Positions 53,641 through 62,446 of a stretch of 64,000 bases of DNA are shown piece after piece. How positions within the stretch are numbered: the stretch's first letter is position 1; the number at the start of each line of letters is the position of its first letter. A program made the position numbers and the translations under genes. The DNA comes from Olivibacter jilunii (GTDB lineage: Bacteria > Bacteroidota > Bacteroidia > Sphingobacteriales > Sphingobacteriaceae): assembly GCF_900607235.1 (NCBI RefSeq), contig NZ_LR027855.1, forward strand, positions 62,001 through 126,000, written 5' to 3'. Below the pieces are notes generated by a model. The model was not told where the DNA came from, did not search any database, and was given only the letters and a program-made list of their open reading frames with translations.

Positions 53641-54738
53641 ATGACAAGATTTATGGAAAGAAAACTATTTAGCTACAAACAGACCCTGCTGGCACTTACT
53701 TTATTAATAGTAGGATCTTTTAACCTCTCTGCTCAAGAAGATAGCCCTGCTCACGTAGGCATCATATATCCATTAAGTACCCATGGTGGCAAAGCAGCCA
53801 ATTATAGCAACACCATTAGCTTACATGCTATAGCAGGTCTATCTGGTGGAGAGAAAGCGTTCGCATTATATGGTGTTGCCGGAATTGTTAAGGGCAATGC
53901 TTCCGGATTGCAAGCTTCCGGTGTATTCAACCAGGTTTCCGGCACGCTCCATGGCGTACAGTTAGCCGGTGCCGTCAATTTAGCAGGCGATGCAGCTAAG
54001 GGTTATCAATTTGCGGGCTTGTTCAACCAAAGTAGGGGAAATGTTCATCTACAATTGGGCGGTGTGCTCAATACAGCGATTTCTACCAAGGGCTTGCAAG
54101 CAAGTGGTGTAAGCAACAGGAGCAAGCAAATGGATGGTGTGCAGATGGCAGGACTTTACAATCAGGCTGACAACGTAAAGGGTGTCCAAATAGCTGGGGT
54201 CATCAACAAAGCAAAAAACGTAAGGGGCATACAATTCGGGGTGCTGAATATCGCGGATAGCAGCGATTATACCCTCGGCTTGGTGAATATCGTGAAAAAT
54301 GGGGAAAAGAGTATCCGCATTGGAACAGATGAAGATCTGTCGACTTTTGCCAGCTTCCGCTCCGGTGGCCAAATTTTATATGGAATCCTCGGAATTGGGT
54401 TCAATCCGCAATATGAGGCCATTCGCTACGGCGTAGAAGGAGGTATCGGTGCGAATCTGTTAAATCGAACCAACTTTAGGCTAGCTGCTGAAATCTCATC
54501 CATCACGCTAACTGATTTTGATGGCAATTACTTTAATAAAAATGGTTTACGTATTCTACCTTCCATCAAAATAGGACCTAATATATATCTATATGGCGGT
54601 CCATCGATTAATTACATCAATACTGATAATGAGGATGGCAAAAAGCTGGTTAAAATGAAAATTTGGGACAAGCAGAACAGCAAAGATTATCAAGCGCTGA
54701 ATGTAGGCTTTACCGCAGGTCTACAGCTGGTACTGTAA
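53641..54738 (+). CDS. LA_2272-type surface repeat protein
   Basis: The 365-residue protein has a signal peptide (ending near NLSAQE). About seven repeats follow, centred on G-x-Q-x-[AS]-G-x-x-N, for example GLQASGVFN, GVQLAGAVN, GYQFAGLFN and GVQIAGVIN, spaced about 20 residues apart. A C-terminal beta-rich part (GIGFNPQYEAIRYGVEGGIGANLL) follows. The repeats correspond to those called LA_2272 family after a Leptospira protein, whose function is unknown. It is a shorter relative of the gene before it, without the STN domain, and looks like a tandem duplication. Its 3' end overlaps the convergent PepSY gene by 29 bases. Confidence 0.75.
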   Translation: MTRFMERKLFSYKQTLLALTLLIVGSFNLSAQEDSPAHVGIIYPLSTHGGKAANYSNTISLHAIAGLSGGEKAFALYGVAGIVKGNASGLQASGVFNQVSGTLHGVQLAGAVNLAGDAAKGYQFAGLFNQSRGNVHLQLGGVLNTAISTKGLQASGVSNRSKQMDGVQMAGLYNQADNVKGVQIAGVINKAKNVRGIQFGVLNIADSSDYTLGLVNIVKNGEKSIRIGTDEDLSTFASFRSGGQILYGILGIGFNPQYEAIRYGVEGGIGANLLNRTNFRLAAEISSITLTDFDGNYFNKNGLRILPSIKIGPNIYLYGGPSINYINTDNEDGKKLVKMKIWDKQNSKDYQALNVGFTAGLQLVL

Positions 54739-55939
54739 ATCGTTTTCCTTTTGGTGGTATGGCCGGCCTGCTTTTTCGCTTCCGGCCATACCATATAATA
54801 AAGCCTGTGACCGGTAAAGAAGCGGCAATTAGGCTAGCGATAAAAGCGAGGATTTTCCCGGGTAAACCTAAAATGGCGCCTACATGAATATCGTAATTCA
54901 TAGCAATAAGCTTCTCACCATTGTTTTTCTCTGCGTAATTACGACGATAAAGTCTTTTCCCTGTATACTGATCTAGTTGTATTTCGTCTGTGTTATAATA
55001 GAGCTCTGCGCCTCGATAACCAGCTGCATAGATTACACCTTCTTTGCCGAAAGCCGGTGATAAACCAATACGATCATACCCTTTATCAAATTCCTTATTG
55101 GCCGTAGCGAATGCAACATCCAATGGGGAAAGTACGGCGACTGCTGTGGTATCCGACTGTTTCGTAACAAAGGGCGGTGGTGTGGTTGATTGCGAAGCGT
55201 TTACATAAACCGCCGTTTCGAACCACTTCATGGCCCAAACCATTCCTGTTAATGCCAAAATCAGTGTAATTAGCAAGGCATAAAAACCGGGCACATTATG
55301 TAAATCGTAATTCAGGCGCTTAAATCCTGCTTTCCATTTGATCTTGAAGCTCTTATTGACATTCGATTTTTTTAGATTTTTAGGCCACCATAATACTAAA
55401 CCTGTTATTAAAAGAATGACGAATAGGAGTGTAGCATATCCTACGATTGGCTGACCATAGGGTGTATTCAGCAGCAAACTCCAATGGATATATTTCACAA
55501 TGGTAAAAAATTCCCTGGTGTAATCAATACGACCGGTAATCTCACCGGTGTAGGGATTGATAAATACGGATTCGTAACAGTTAATGGCGCCGAAAAAGGT
55601 GAGGGCTTGTTGGTTGCCCGCCTCATAACACATGAACTCCCATGCTTTCTCCGGTGCGCGATAGCTTGTGATATAGGTTGCCGACTTGCCCAGCGCTTTG
55701 TCAGCAGTTGCTTGTAAACTACTTAAGGGCAGCACCTTTGCGTTTTCCGGCACTTCAACATAAAACTTGTCGCGATGAATCAGGTTGCTAATTTCATGTT
55801 GGAAGACAAAAAGACAACCCGTAATGGCTACAATAAAAACAATGATGCCTGAAATCAAACCGAGCCATAAATGCAGAAATGCAGCGATTTTTTTGATCGC
55901 TCCTTTTTTCTTCTTTGCTTTCGTCTTACCATGTGCCAT
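54710..55939 (-). CDS. PepSY-domain inner-membrane protein (PiuB-like, iron reductase type)
   Basis: The 409-residue protein has four membrane segments and a PepSY-associated TM architecture. The start is KIAAFLHLWLGLISGIIVFIVAITGCLFVFQHEI, a typical 'HxWxGL' start with a conserved His, followed by YIHWSLLLNTPYG, LWWPKNLKK, YDLHNVPGFYALLITLILALTGMVWAM and DIHVGAILGLPGKILAF. Such proteins often accompany siderophore receptors and are thought to reduce or release iron in the periplasm. It follows the TonB receptor gene by 11 bases and is co-transcribed with it. Confidence 0.9.
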   Translation of the reverse strand: MAHGKTKAKKKKGAIKKIAAFLHLWLGLISGIIVFIVAITGCLFVFQHEISNLIHRDKFYVEVPENAKVLPLSSLQATADKALGKSATYITSYRAPEKAWEFMCYEAGNQQALTFFGAINCYESVFINPYTGEITGRIDYTREFFTIVKYIHWSLLLNTPYGQPIVGYATLLFVILLITGLVLWWPKNLKKSNVNKSFKIKWKAGFKRLNYDLHNVPGFYALLITLILALTGMVWAMKWFETAVYVNASQSTTPPPFVTKQSDTTAVAVLSPLDVAFATANKEFDKGYDRIGLSPAFGKEGVIYAAGYRGAELYYNTDEIQLDQYTGKRLYRRNYAEKNNGEKLIAMNYDIHVGAILGLPGKILAFIASLIAASLPVTGFIIWYGRKRKSRPAIPPKGKRFTVPAVDLR

Positions 55940-55950
55940 TAACCCGATAT

Positions 55951-58401
55951 TTAGAATTTATACGTTAAATTAGCCAAAAAGCTTCTCGGCATCTGCGGTT
56001 CGATCGTTGTCCACCCTTTAAAGTATTCCTTATCAGTCAAGTTATCCATCTTTAATCCGATCCTAAATTTAGGATGATCATAAAAAACAGAGGCATTCAA
56101 CACCGTATATCCCGGCAAAGTAAAAGTACCGGTCAGCAAATCGTTGGTAATAATATTCTCGCTGGCAGAATTGCCGCCGAAACCTAAACCAATCCCTTTA
56201 ATTGCTCCTTGATGAAAACGATAACTAACCCAGTAATTAAGCAAATGTTTGGGGCCTGCCGAAACAGGTCGGCGATCATTAACATTCACATCGGCATTGG
56301 TAATTTTACTGGTATTATTACTATAGCCGAAAATAATATTCAAGCCCTCTACCGGACGTGCAGTTAAGTCCAATTCAAAGCCTCGTGACAACTGTGTACC
56401 ATTCTGAACGGTGATGTTGTATGTAGTGTCATCTCTGATGATTGATTCAGTTCGCGTAATATTTTTAACGGATATATCATAGTAACTGGCAGTAAAGCTC
56501 AATCGATTATCCAGTACATCCAATTTAACGCCGCCTTCCCATTGATTAGCTTGCTGCGGTTTAAACGTATTGGGTATATCCGGGAGCGGTTGCGTAACCG
56601 GAGCCACATTCCGAAAGCCATTCATATAATTGGCAAAAATCGATATTTGGTTAGGGATCACTTGGTACACGACACCAAATTTCGGTGAAACAGCCGTCTG
56701 TCCATAGTCGCCCGTTACCACACCTGTATTTAAGTTCTCCGTTCCACCGCTCTGAAAGCGATCGACGCGCACACTCGCCATGGCGATCAACTGATCGGTT
56801 ATATTAAGTACGTTAGACAAGTAAGCTCCGTATACATTACTGCTGGCGCGATTGTAGGTATAAGAACCGGTACTGGCGGCCAGTCGCTCATCAATTGCCT
56901 CCTTATTGTAATTGTAGTAATTTGGATCATCAATACTCGAATTCAGTCGATCAAAAACAATATAAGGAGCATTATTATTTTTATTCACCTGTCTTAGGTA
57001 GTCTAAACCAAAAACCAAACGATTCCGTAAACCACCAATCTTAAAGTCGCCCGTAAAATTCTGCTGAATATTAATCACTTCACTTACTGCGTTTTGTTTG
57101 GTAACATAACGGCTCAATATCGTGTCGTTTGCAATGGTGCCTAACCGTTCATTATCAACATCCGTATACATCACATACTGATAATAACCATCGGTTTTTC
57201 TTCGGTTATAATTGACTTGGGTTCTAGATGTCCATTGATCGGATATCTTATACAAAGCTTGTCCTCTTAGATTAATTGTAGGGGTTTTAAACGTTACATC
57301 ATCATGTGTATATGACCGATTATAATCAAATTGTAATTCGTCCGGTGTATTTGCATGGAGAGGTCGTGTTCTATTCAGAAAAATCATTAGCGGGTTTGTT
57401 CCTTCATAATGATATAATTCAGCATCTAAGTTCAAAGTCAATCGACTAGTAGCTCGATATTCCAGTGAAGGTGCGATGAAAAATGATTTCCTGAACCCCG
57501 CATCCTGAAAACTGTTTTGCTTATGATATGCCGCATTTACACGTCCTAATAGATTCTTTTTTTGATTGAGCGGACCGTACAAATCTAAGGTTGCCCGATG
57601 TTGAGCATAATTGCCTATGGTGTAAGAAACTTCTCCACCTACCGTATCCAAGGGTCTTTTAGTAACGATATTGATCAGACCTCCGAAATTAACCAGTGCT
57701 CCACCATATAACGTGCCCGACGGCCCTTTGACCACCTCTATTTGCTCGATATTAGCGGGGTCTAAATCGCCATTGGTCAGTGCAGCAACTCCATTAATCA
57801 AATTTGGCTGTGTAGAAAAGCCCCTTAAGGTGAAGTACGCGGCCCCATCGCCGCTTCTACCGGTCGAACTCCATAGCTTATCTAATCCTGAGCTATTTTT
57901 TAACGCATCGTTAAAGTTTGTGACTATTTGATCTCTCAGCACTTCTTTGGTAATCGTCGTATAAACTTGGGGGTTTTCGAGGTTATTAAGCGGTAGTTTG
58001 GAGACAAAATTGCTTTTTCTTCTCGTATACGGATTAGCGCCTACACCATTAACCACCACCTCGCTGAGCGTGGCGGCACTTTCTGTTAAGATGATCGTCT
58101 GTACATCCACTTCAAGGTCGTCCACCTTAATTTGCAACTCTTGGGTATTCAATCCTAAGGCCGTTACGCGAAGTGTGTAAGAGCCGAAAGGGACTTGCTT
58201 GATCTCATAGTGTCCATCAACATCGGTCGATGCGCCACGATTTAAACCTTTTAAGGTAACGGAAACGCCTTCAGCACCTTTACCGTCAGCGGTCAACACC
58301 ACCCCCTTTAGGTTAGCAATCTGTTGTGCTTGAATAATTGATGGTAGAAATAAGGATTGAATAGTGACAAATAAAACAGTTAGGTAGGAGAGCGGTCTCA
58401 T
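55951..58401 (-). CDS. TonB-dependent siderophore receptor with CarboxypepD_reg domain
   Basis: The 816-residue protein has a signal peptide (ending near IQAQQ) and a CarboxypepD_reg-like domain (ANLKGVVLTADGKGAEGVSVTL). The plug contains YFTLRGFSTQPNLINGVAAL and IEVVKGPSGTLYGGALVNFGGLINIVTKRP, the pattern of ferrichrome/siderophore receptors. The barrel ends SFLANLTYKF. It should import iron-siderophore complexes. The partner gene downstream is the PepSY protein. It lacks an STN domain, so it does not look like the signal receptor for the FecI/FecR pair on the opposite strand, although that pair is close by. Confidence 0.93.
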   Translation of the reverse strand: MRPLSYLTVLFVTIQSLFLPSIIQAQQIANLKGVVLTADGKGAEGVSVTLKGLNRGASTDVDGHYEIKQVPFGSYTLRVTALGLNTQELQIKVDDLEVDVQTIILTESAATLSEVVVNGVGANPYTRRKSNFVSKLPLNNLENPQVYTTITKEVLRDQIVTNFNDALKNSSGLDKLWSSTGRSGDGAAYFTLRGFSTQPNLINGVAALTNGDLDPANIEQIEVVKGPSGTLYGGALVNFGGLINIVTKRPLDTVGGEVSYTIGNYAQHRATLDLYGPLNQKKNLLGRVNAAYHKQNSFQDAGFRKSFFIAPSLEYRATSRLTLNLDAELYHYEGTNPLMIFLNRTRPLHANTPDELQFDYNRSYTHDDVTFKTPTINLRGQALYKISDQWTSRTQVNYNRRKTDGYYQYVMYTDVDNERLGTIANDTILSRYVTKQNAVSEVINIQQNFTGDFKIGGLRNRLVFGLDYLRQVNKNNNAPYIVFDRLNSSIDDPNYYNYNKEAIDERLAASTGSYTYNRASSNVYGAYLSNVLNITDQLIAMASVRVDRFQSGGTENLNTGVVTGDYGQTAVSPKFGVVYQVIPNQISIFANYMNGFRNVAPVTQPLPDIPNTFKPQQANQWEGGVKLDVLDNRLSFTASYYDISVKNITRTESIIRDDTTYNITVQNGTQLSRGFELDLTARPVEGLNIIFGYSNNTSKITNADVNVNDRRPVSAGPKHLLNYWVSYRFHQGAIKGIGLGFGGNSASENIITNDLLTGTFTLPGYTVLNASVFYDHPKFRIGLKMDNLTDKEYFKGWTTIEPQMPRSFLANLTYKF

Positions 58402-58494
58402 TCTTATTTGGACTTTATCTAAATTTCTGCAAAGAAAAGAACTAAAACCTGAAAATACAATTCTTATTAAAAATTATTCTAAAGAAGAGTTGGG

Positions 58495-58868
58495 GAGGGG
58501 GAAGTGGAGTAGTTAAGTAGTGGAGTAGGGAAGTAGTTTATTAGTCAATGGGATAATTATTCATTCGTGTTCACTTTAAAGGCATTCATGAGCTCCCTAC
58601 GGTCGGTTAGCTGATGTGATGATTAGCCAATTAGCCAATGAATGATTAGCCGATGTGATGATTAGCCAATTAGCCAATGGGATGATTAGCCGATGTGATG
58701 ATTAGCCAATTAGCCAATGGGATGATTAGCTAACGTTATCATGGGCTGATTGCTGATTTCCGATAGCTTAAAGCTTACTGCTTATAGCTTATACCTTAAA
58801 ACTTACTATAAAGCTTACTGCTTATAGCCTAAAACCTAATGCCTAATGCCTAACACCTAAAACCTAAT
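58495..58868. repeat. Right arm of the long inverted repeat (partner 49861-50112)
   Basis: 58552-58623 is the exact reverse complement of 49969-50040 (72 bp). Outside it, 58620-58735 adds tandem copies of GATTAGCCAATTAGCCAATG and GATTAGCCGATGTGATG words that are fewer in the left arm. 58760-58868 matches the outer part of the left arm (AAGCTTACTGCTTATAGC and CTAATGCCTAATGCC words). The repeat fills the 574-bp gap between the siderophore receptor and the YceI gene, apart from the YceI promoter. Confidence 0.9.
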
Positions 58869-58897
58869 GACTAAACCGTCATAGCAATTTCACAATA

Positions 58898-58938
58898 AAT
58901 GTTTAAACATTAATTTAATATTAAAGTATTTATCTTTG
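58898..58938 (+). promoter_or_regulatory. Promoter region of the YceI gene with two palindromes
   Basis: AATGTTTAAACATT (58898-58911) and TTTAATATTAAA (58914-58925) are perfect inverted repeats just upstream of the -7 element TATCTTTG (58931-58938), which lies 37 bases before the ATG. The first palindrome resembles MarR-type operators found near YceI genes in this phylum, but no MarR gene is present here. Confidence 0.45.
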
Positions 58939-58975
58939 ATTCATCAAGACAGAAATGTATTAAAAATTTAAAAAT

Positions 58976-59503
58976 ATGGCAACAACATGGGTAGTAGATC
59001 CTGTACATTCGGATGTACAGTTCAAGATCAAACATTTGGTAATCTCCACCGTTACCGGTGCGTTTAATCAATTTGACGGTCAAGCGACAGCAACAGATGG
59101 TTTTGAAGAGGTAACAGCGAATTTTAGAATTGATGTAAAAAGCATAGACACTAAAAATGCTGATCGCGATAACCATTTAAGAACCGGTGATTTTTTTGAT
59201 GCAGATAGCCATCCTGAAATTTCGTTTAACTCCACTTCTTGGAGAAAGATTGGGGATGATGAATTTGAATTAATGGGTGACTTAACGATGAAAGGAATAA
59301 CTAAACCTGTTACGCTTAAAGCTGAATTTGGCGGGATTGAAAAAGATGCTTACGGCAATACCAAAGCGGGCTTTGAAATTACCGGAAAAATTATCCGTAA
59401 GGACTTCGGTCTTACTTACAATGCACTAACTGAAACAGGAGGCCTTGCTCTTGGTGAAGACATCAAATTAGTGAGCAATATACAGCTTGCAAAACAAGCA
59501 TAA
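58976..59503 (+). CDS. YceI family protein
   Basis: The 175-residue protein fits the YceI lipocalin-like fold: TTWVVDPVHSDVQFKIKHLVISTVTGAFNQFDG, then DNHLRTGDFFDADSHPEISFNS, GDLTMKGITKPVTL and GFEITGKIIRKDFGLTYNAL. YceI proteins bind polyprenoid or amphiphilic molecules. There is no signal peptide, so this member is cytoplasmic, as often seen in Bacteroidota. It stands alone, with palindromes in its promoter that suggest control by an unlinked regulator. It is followed by a hairpin-like repeat element. Confidence 0.95.
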   Translation: MATTWVVDPVHSDVQFKIKHLVISTVTGAFNQFDGQATATDGFEEVTANFRIDVKSIDTKNADRDNHLRTGDFFDADSHPEISFNSTSWRKIGDDEFELMGDLTMKGITKPVTLKAEFGGIEKDAYGNTKAGFEITGKIIRKDFGLTYNALTETGGLALGEDIKLVSNIQLAKQA

Positions 59504-59553
59504 TTGTTGACGGTAAAACAATGTAAGAAAGTGTTTAAAAGGTAGTTAACACC

Positions 59554-59695
59554 TAAAAAAAGTGTCATTGCGAGCGGTCAGTTTTTTAACAAAAACAAAG
59601 GAGCCCAAAGGACGATTTAGTTATATCCTCGCTCTGTAGGACTCGAAGGTCATTGCGAGGAACGATGGTGATGGACTTTTTAGACACTTTTTTTA
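59554..59695. repeat. 142-bp element with 13-bp terminal inverted repeats and GTCATTGCGAG words
   Basis: TAAAAAAAGTGTC at 59554-59566 and GACACTTTTTTTA at 59683-59695 are perfect inverted repeats. Inside, GTCATTGCGAG occurs twice (59564-59574 and about 59649-59659). GTCATTGCGAGGAACGA-like words are widespread dispersed repeats in bacteria. The outer repeats could also serve as a long-range terminator stem for the YceI and GNAT genes. Confidence 0.75.
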
Positions 59696-59700
59696 TATTA

Positions 59701-60138
59701 TTAAACATTTCCCCATTCCATACTTAAGATGGGATAGGGTTTTCCTGCATCATCTACAGCGGTACGGCCGACAACCACAAAACCCATATGCTTGTAAAAG
59801 CCGACCGCTTGCTGATTCTGCTCATTGACATCAACGGTTCTTGCATCCTTTTCATCCAAGGCATACTGCACTAATTTTTTACCTATTCCGATCCCGCGTT
59901 TGGTTGCATCTATAAATAGCATTTGGATGGCTTGGCCGGAGATCCCAATGAAGCCGGTTAGTATGCCATCTTGCCTGATGTGACCGTATAAATCTACTGA
60001 GTCGAGGTATTTATTATAAATCAGTTCTTTATAATACAAAATATCTTCTTCTTTAAGAAAATGATGAGTCGCTCTTACCGCACTTTCCCAAATCTCCATG
60101 ACACGTTCATAGTCGTGCCGGGTTAAACTTTTAATCAT
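59701..60138 (-). CDS. GNAT-family N-acetyltransferase
   Basis: The 145-residue protein starts IKSLTRHDYERVMEIWESAVRATHHFL. It has the acetyl-CoA-binding motif A, MLFIDATKRGIGIGKKLVQYAL (variant R-G-x-G-x-G-x), and motif B, NEQNQQAVGFYKHMGFVVVGRT. This start resembles the YjaB-type acetyltransferases, which often act on small molecules or proteins. The substrate is unknown. It is divergent from the YafY regulator. Confidence 0.92.
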   Translation of the reverse strand: MIKSLTRHDYERVMEIWESAVRATHHFLKEEDILYYKELIYNKYLDSVDLYGHIRQDGILTGFIGISGQAIQMLFIDATKRGIGIGKKLVQYALDEKDARTVDVNEQNQQAVGFYKHMGFVVVGRTAVDDAGKPYPILSMEWGNV

Positions 60139-60236
60139 CGCTATTGGCTAAATTTCAAAGATAAACTTTTACTTATCTTAAATGACTTTTTTCTATACTT
60201 GTCAATCTTTTTCTAGAATTAGGTTCTCGAACTCAC

Positions 60237-60926
60237 ATGAATAGAATCGACAGACTTTTTGGTATTGTAACGTTACTTCAGTCACGCAGATATGTCGGAG
60301 TAGAGGCGATCGCGGAAAAATTTGAAATTAGCACCCGAACAGTTTACCGAGATATCCGAGCAATTAATGAGCAAGGTATTCCTATCAGTTTTGAAGCGAA
60401 CAAAGGTTATTATATTGTTCAAGGCTACTTTCTGCCACCGATATCTTTCACAAATGACGAAGCCAATGCACTGATCCTTATGGAACGTTTTCTAGCGGGT
60501 TTCGCTGATCGTTCTATACAAAAACACTATACCGCAGCATTAAACAAAGTCAAAAATGTAATGCGAGGTCAACAAAAAGAGCAATTGGAGTTCCTGAACG
60601 AGCATATTAAATTACAAATTCCATCCCGCCTCCAAAATGATTTTGAATATTTATCCACCATTCAGCATGCCATCACCAATAAATCAATCTTGCGTATCGA
60701 TTATGAAAAGGAAAATGGTGAGCGAAGTTGTCGTGAAGTGGAAGCAATCGGACTTATTTTTTACGCCTTTAGCTGGCATCTCATCGCTTGGTGCCACCTT
60801 CGCCATGAGTATCGCGACTTCAGGGTATCAAGAATTAAAAAGTTGTTTGATCTAAAATGTCCTTTCAGAAAATCAGATCACATGCCAGTGGCTGACTTTA
60901 TGAAGAAGCTACCTGTGGATTATTAG
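60237..60926 (+). CDS. YafY-type transcriptional regulator (HTH_11 + WYL)
   Basis: The 229-residue protein has an N-terminal winged helix-turn-helix (MNRIDRLFGIVTLLQSRRYVGVEAIAEKFEISTRTVYRDIRAINEQGIPI). A WYL domain follows (SILRIDYEKENGERSCREVEAIGLIFYAFSWHLIAWC, then YRDFRVSRIKKLFD). WYL domains often sense nucleic acid or other ligands. The length corresponds to the short YafY branch without a C-terminal WCX extension. It is divergent from the GNAT gene and may regulate it; this is inference from position. Confidence 0.93.
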   Translation: MNRIDRLFGIVTLLQSRRYVGVEAIAEKFEISTRTVYRDIRAINEQGIPISFEANKGYYIVQGYFLPPISFTNDEANALILMERFLAGFADRSIQKHYTAALNKVKNVMRGQQKEQLEFLNEHIKLQIPSRLQNDFEYLSTIQHAITNKSILRIDYEKENGERSCREVEAIGLIFYAFSWHLIAWCHLRHEYRDFRVSRIKKLFDLKCPFRKSDHMPVADFMKKLPVDY

Positions 60927-60946
60927 CTAAAAGTCGTATCCGGGAC

Positions 60947-61804
60947 TTAGAAATGCGCTAATACTAAACGTATTGCCTTTTCAACGGTCTTCTGCGGTTC
61001 TTTGCTAAAGACGCCCTCTAAGCGACTTGCCAATATCGCATTTACGGAAATCGCTTGATGGCCCAACGATTTAGCTAAGCCATATATACCCGCTGTTTCC
61101 ATCTCTAAGTTGGCGATGCGCATTCCCTTATAACGGAAGGAACAAAGCTTGTTTAACAAATTCGTTTGGTGTTGTTCTGCACGTGTAACTCGCCCCTGCG
61201 GTGCATAGAACCCCGGAGCCGTCAAAGTGATTCCTTGCGGAACGCCTTTGGCCAGTTGATGCAACAAATTGTCGGAACAAGCAGCCACATAGGGATGTAT
61301 ATATTGGGTTGATAAATGCGTTTGAAAGGCCGTCTGCAATTCCAATTCAACCGCAGCTTCTTCTTTTCGATAATAATGCAACAGCGGATCGAGCCCGATA
61401 CCGAAAGTGGATATCAAAATGGAATCTAAAGGAATATCATTGTGTAGGGCACCTGATGTGCCAATCCTTATGATATTCAATGATCGTAACTGCGATTTAA
61501 CTGTACGACTACGCAGATCGATATTTACCAAAGCGTCGAGCTCATTTAATACAATATCGATATTATCTGTGCCGATTCCTGTTGAGATAACACTCAGCCT
61601 ATTTTGTCCCACATAACCGGTATGTGTAATAAATTCTCGTTTACCTTTCTTCACTTCAATCCGATCAAAGTACTTGCTTACTTGACCAACACGGTCAGGA
61701 TCGCCTACGGTAATAATGGTATCGCCCAAATCTTCAGGCAATAAATTCAAGTGGTAAACGCTGCCATCGGCATTCAATATAAGATCGGTATCCGTCATCT
61801 TCAT
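60947..61804 (-). CDS. Nucleoside phosphorylase (uridine/purine phosphorylase type)
   Basis: The 285-residue protein has the PNP/UDP fold motifs: TIITVGDPDRVGQVSKYFD (phosphate-binding GDPxR), VISTGIGTDNIDIVLNELDAL, IIRIGTSGALHNDIPLDSI and the NLEMETAGIYGLAKSLGHQAISVNAILASR active-site segment. It cleaves nucleosides with phosphate to a base and ribose-1-phosphate. Whether uridine or purine nucleosides are preferred cannot be said. It lies four bases after the YigZ-type gene in the same direction. Confidence 0.92.
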   Translation of the reverse strand: MKMTDTDLILNADGSVYHLNLLPEDLGDTIITVGDPDRVGQVSKYFDRIEVKKGKREFITHTGYVGQNRLSVISTGIGTDNIDIVLNELDALVNIDLRSRTVKSQLRSLNIIRIGTSGALHNDIPLDSILISTFGIGLDPLLHYYRKEEAAVELELQTAFQTHLSTQYIHPYVAACSDNLLHQLAKGVPQGITLTAPGFYAPQGRVTRAEQHQTNLLNKLCSFRYKGMRIANLEMETAGIYGLAKSLGHQAISVNAILASRLEGVFSKEPQKTVEKAIRLVLAHF

Positions 61805-61807
61805 ATG

Positions 61808-62425
61808 CTAGGTGGTTCGCAGGTATTTTACTTTTACGTTCGTTAAATGTTGTAATTTACTTAAGGTATGATTGACTTGTGTTTGGCGGATCTCAAAAGT
61901 CAGTGAACAGTTATTATCGAAAGCCTGCTGCTGCACAATTAGATCGTCTTCTTTAACAATGCGCATCACATCATTCATCTGCATGTAATCGAAACTCACC
62001 TCATATACGTCATTGACTGTTTTTTCTATTATCCGGGCCTGACTGACGGCGTCTTGTGTAGCGCTTTTATAAGCATTGATCAATCCTGGAACGCCTAACA
62101 GTGTACCGCCGAAATAACGTACTACCACTACCATTAGGTTCGTCAAATCATGCGATAGAAGTACATTTAATATGGGGCGACCGGCCGTACCGGAAGGCTC
62201 CCCATCATCGTTTAAGCGGAATACGGAACGATCTGTTGTTAAACGGTAAGCCCAGCAGTGATGTCGTGCTTTCGGATGGAGATCTTTCACTTCGGTTATC
62301 ACATTTTTGAGATCTTCCGGATCACTAAAAGGGTAGGCATAGGCAATAAATTTACTTCCTTTGTCCTTGAACAGACCTTCAGCCGGTTTTTCAATCGTTT
62401 TATAGGTATCTTCAAATAAATTCAT
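61808..62425 (-). CDS. YigZ/IMPACT family protein
   Basis: The 205-residue protein has the UPF0029/IMPACT N-terminal domain (GLFKDKGSKFIAYAYPFSD, KARHHCWAYRL, DDGEPSGTAGRPILNVL, VVVVRYFGGTLLGVPGL) and a DUF1949-like C-terminal domain. IMPACT/YigZ proteins are linked to translation or ribosome-associated regulation; the biochemical role is unclear. It is the middle gene of a ribD-EamA-YigZ-phosphorylase run on the minus strand, with short gaps. Confidence 0.92.
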   Translation of the reverse strand: MNLFEDTYKTIEKPAEGLFKDKGSKFIAYAYPFSDPEDLKNVITEVKDLHPKARHHCWAYRLTTDRSVFRLNDDGEPSGTAGRPILNVLLSHDLTNLMVVVVRYFGGTLLGVPGLINAYKSATQDAVSQARIIEKTVNDVYEVSFDYMQMNDVMRIVKEDDLIVQQQAFDNNCSLTFEIRQTQVNHTLSKLQHLTNVKVKYLRTT

Positions 62426-62446
62426 GAATAATAATTCGCTTAAAGC

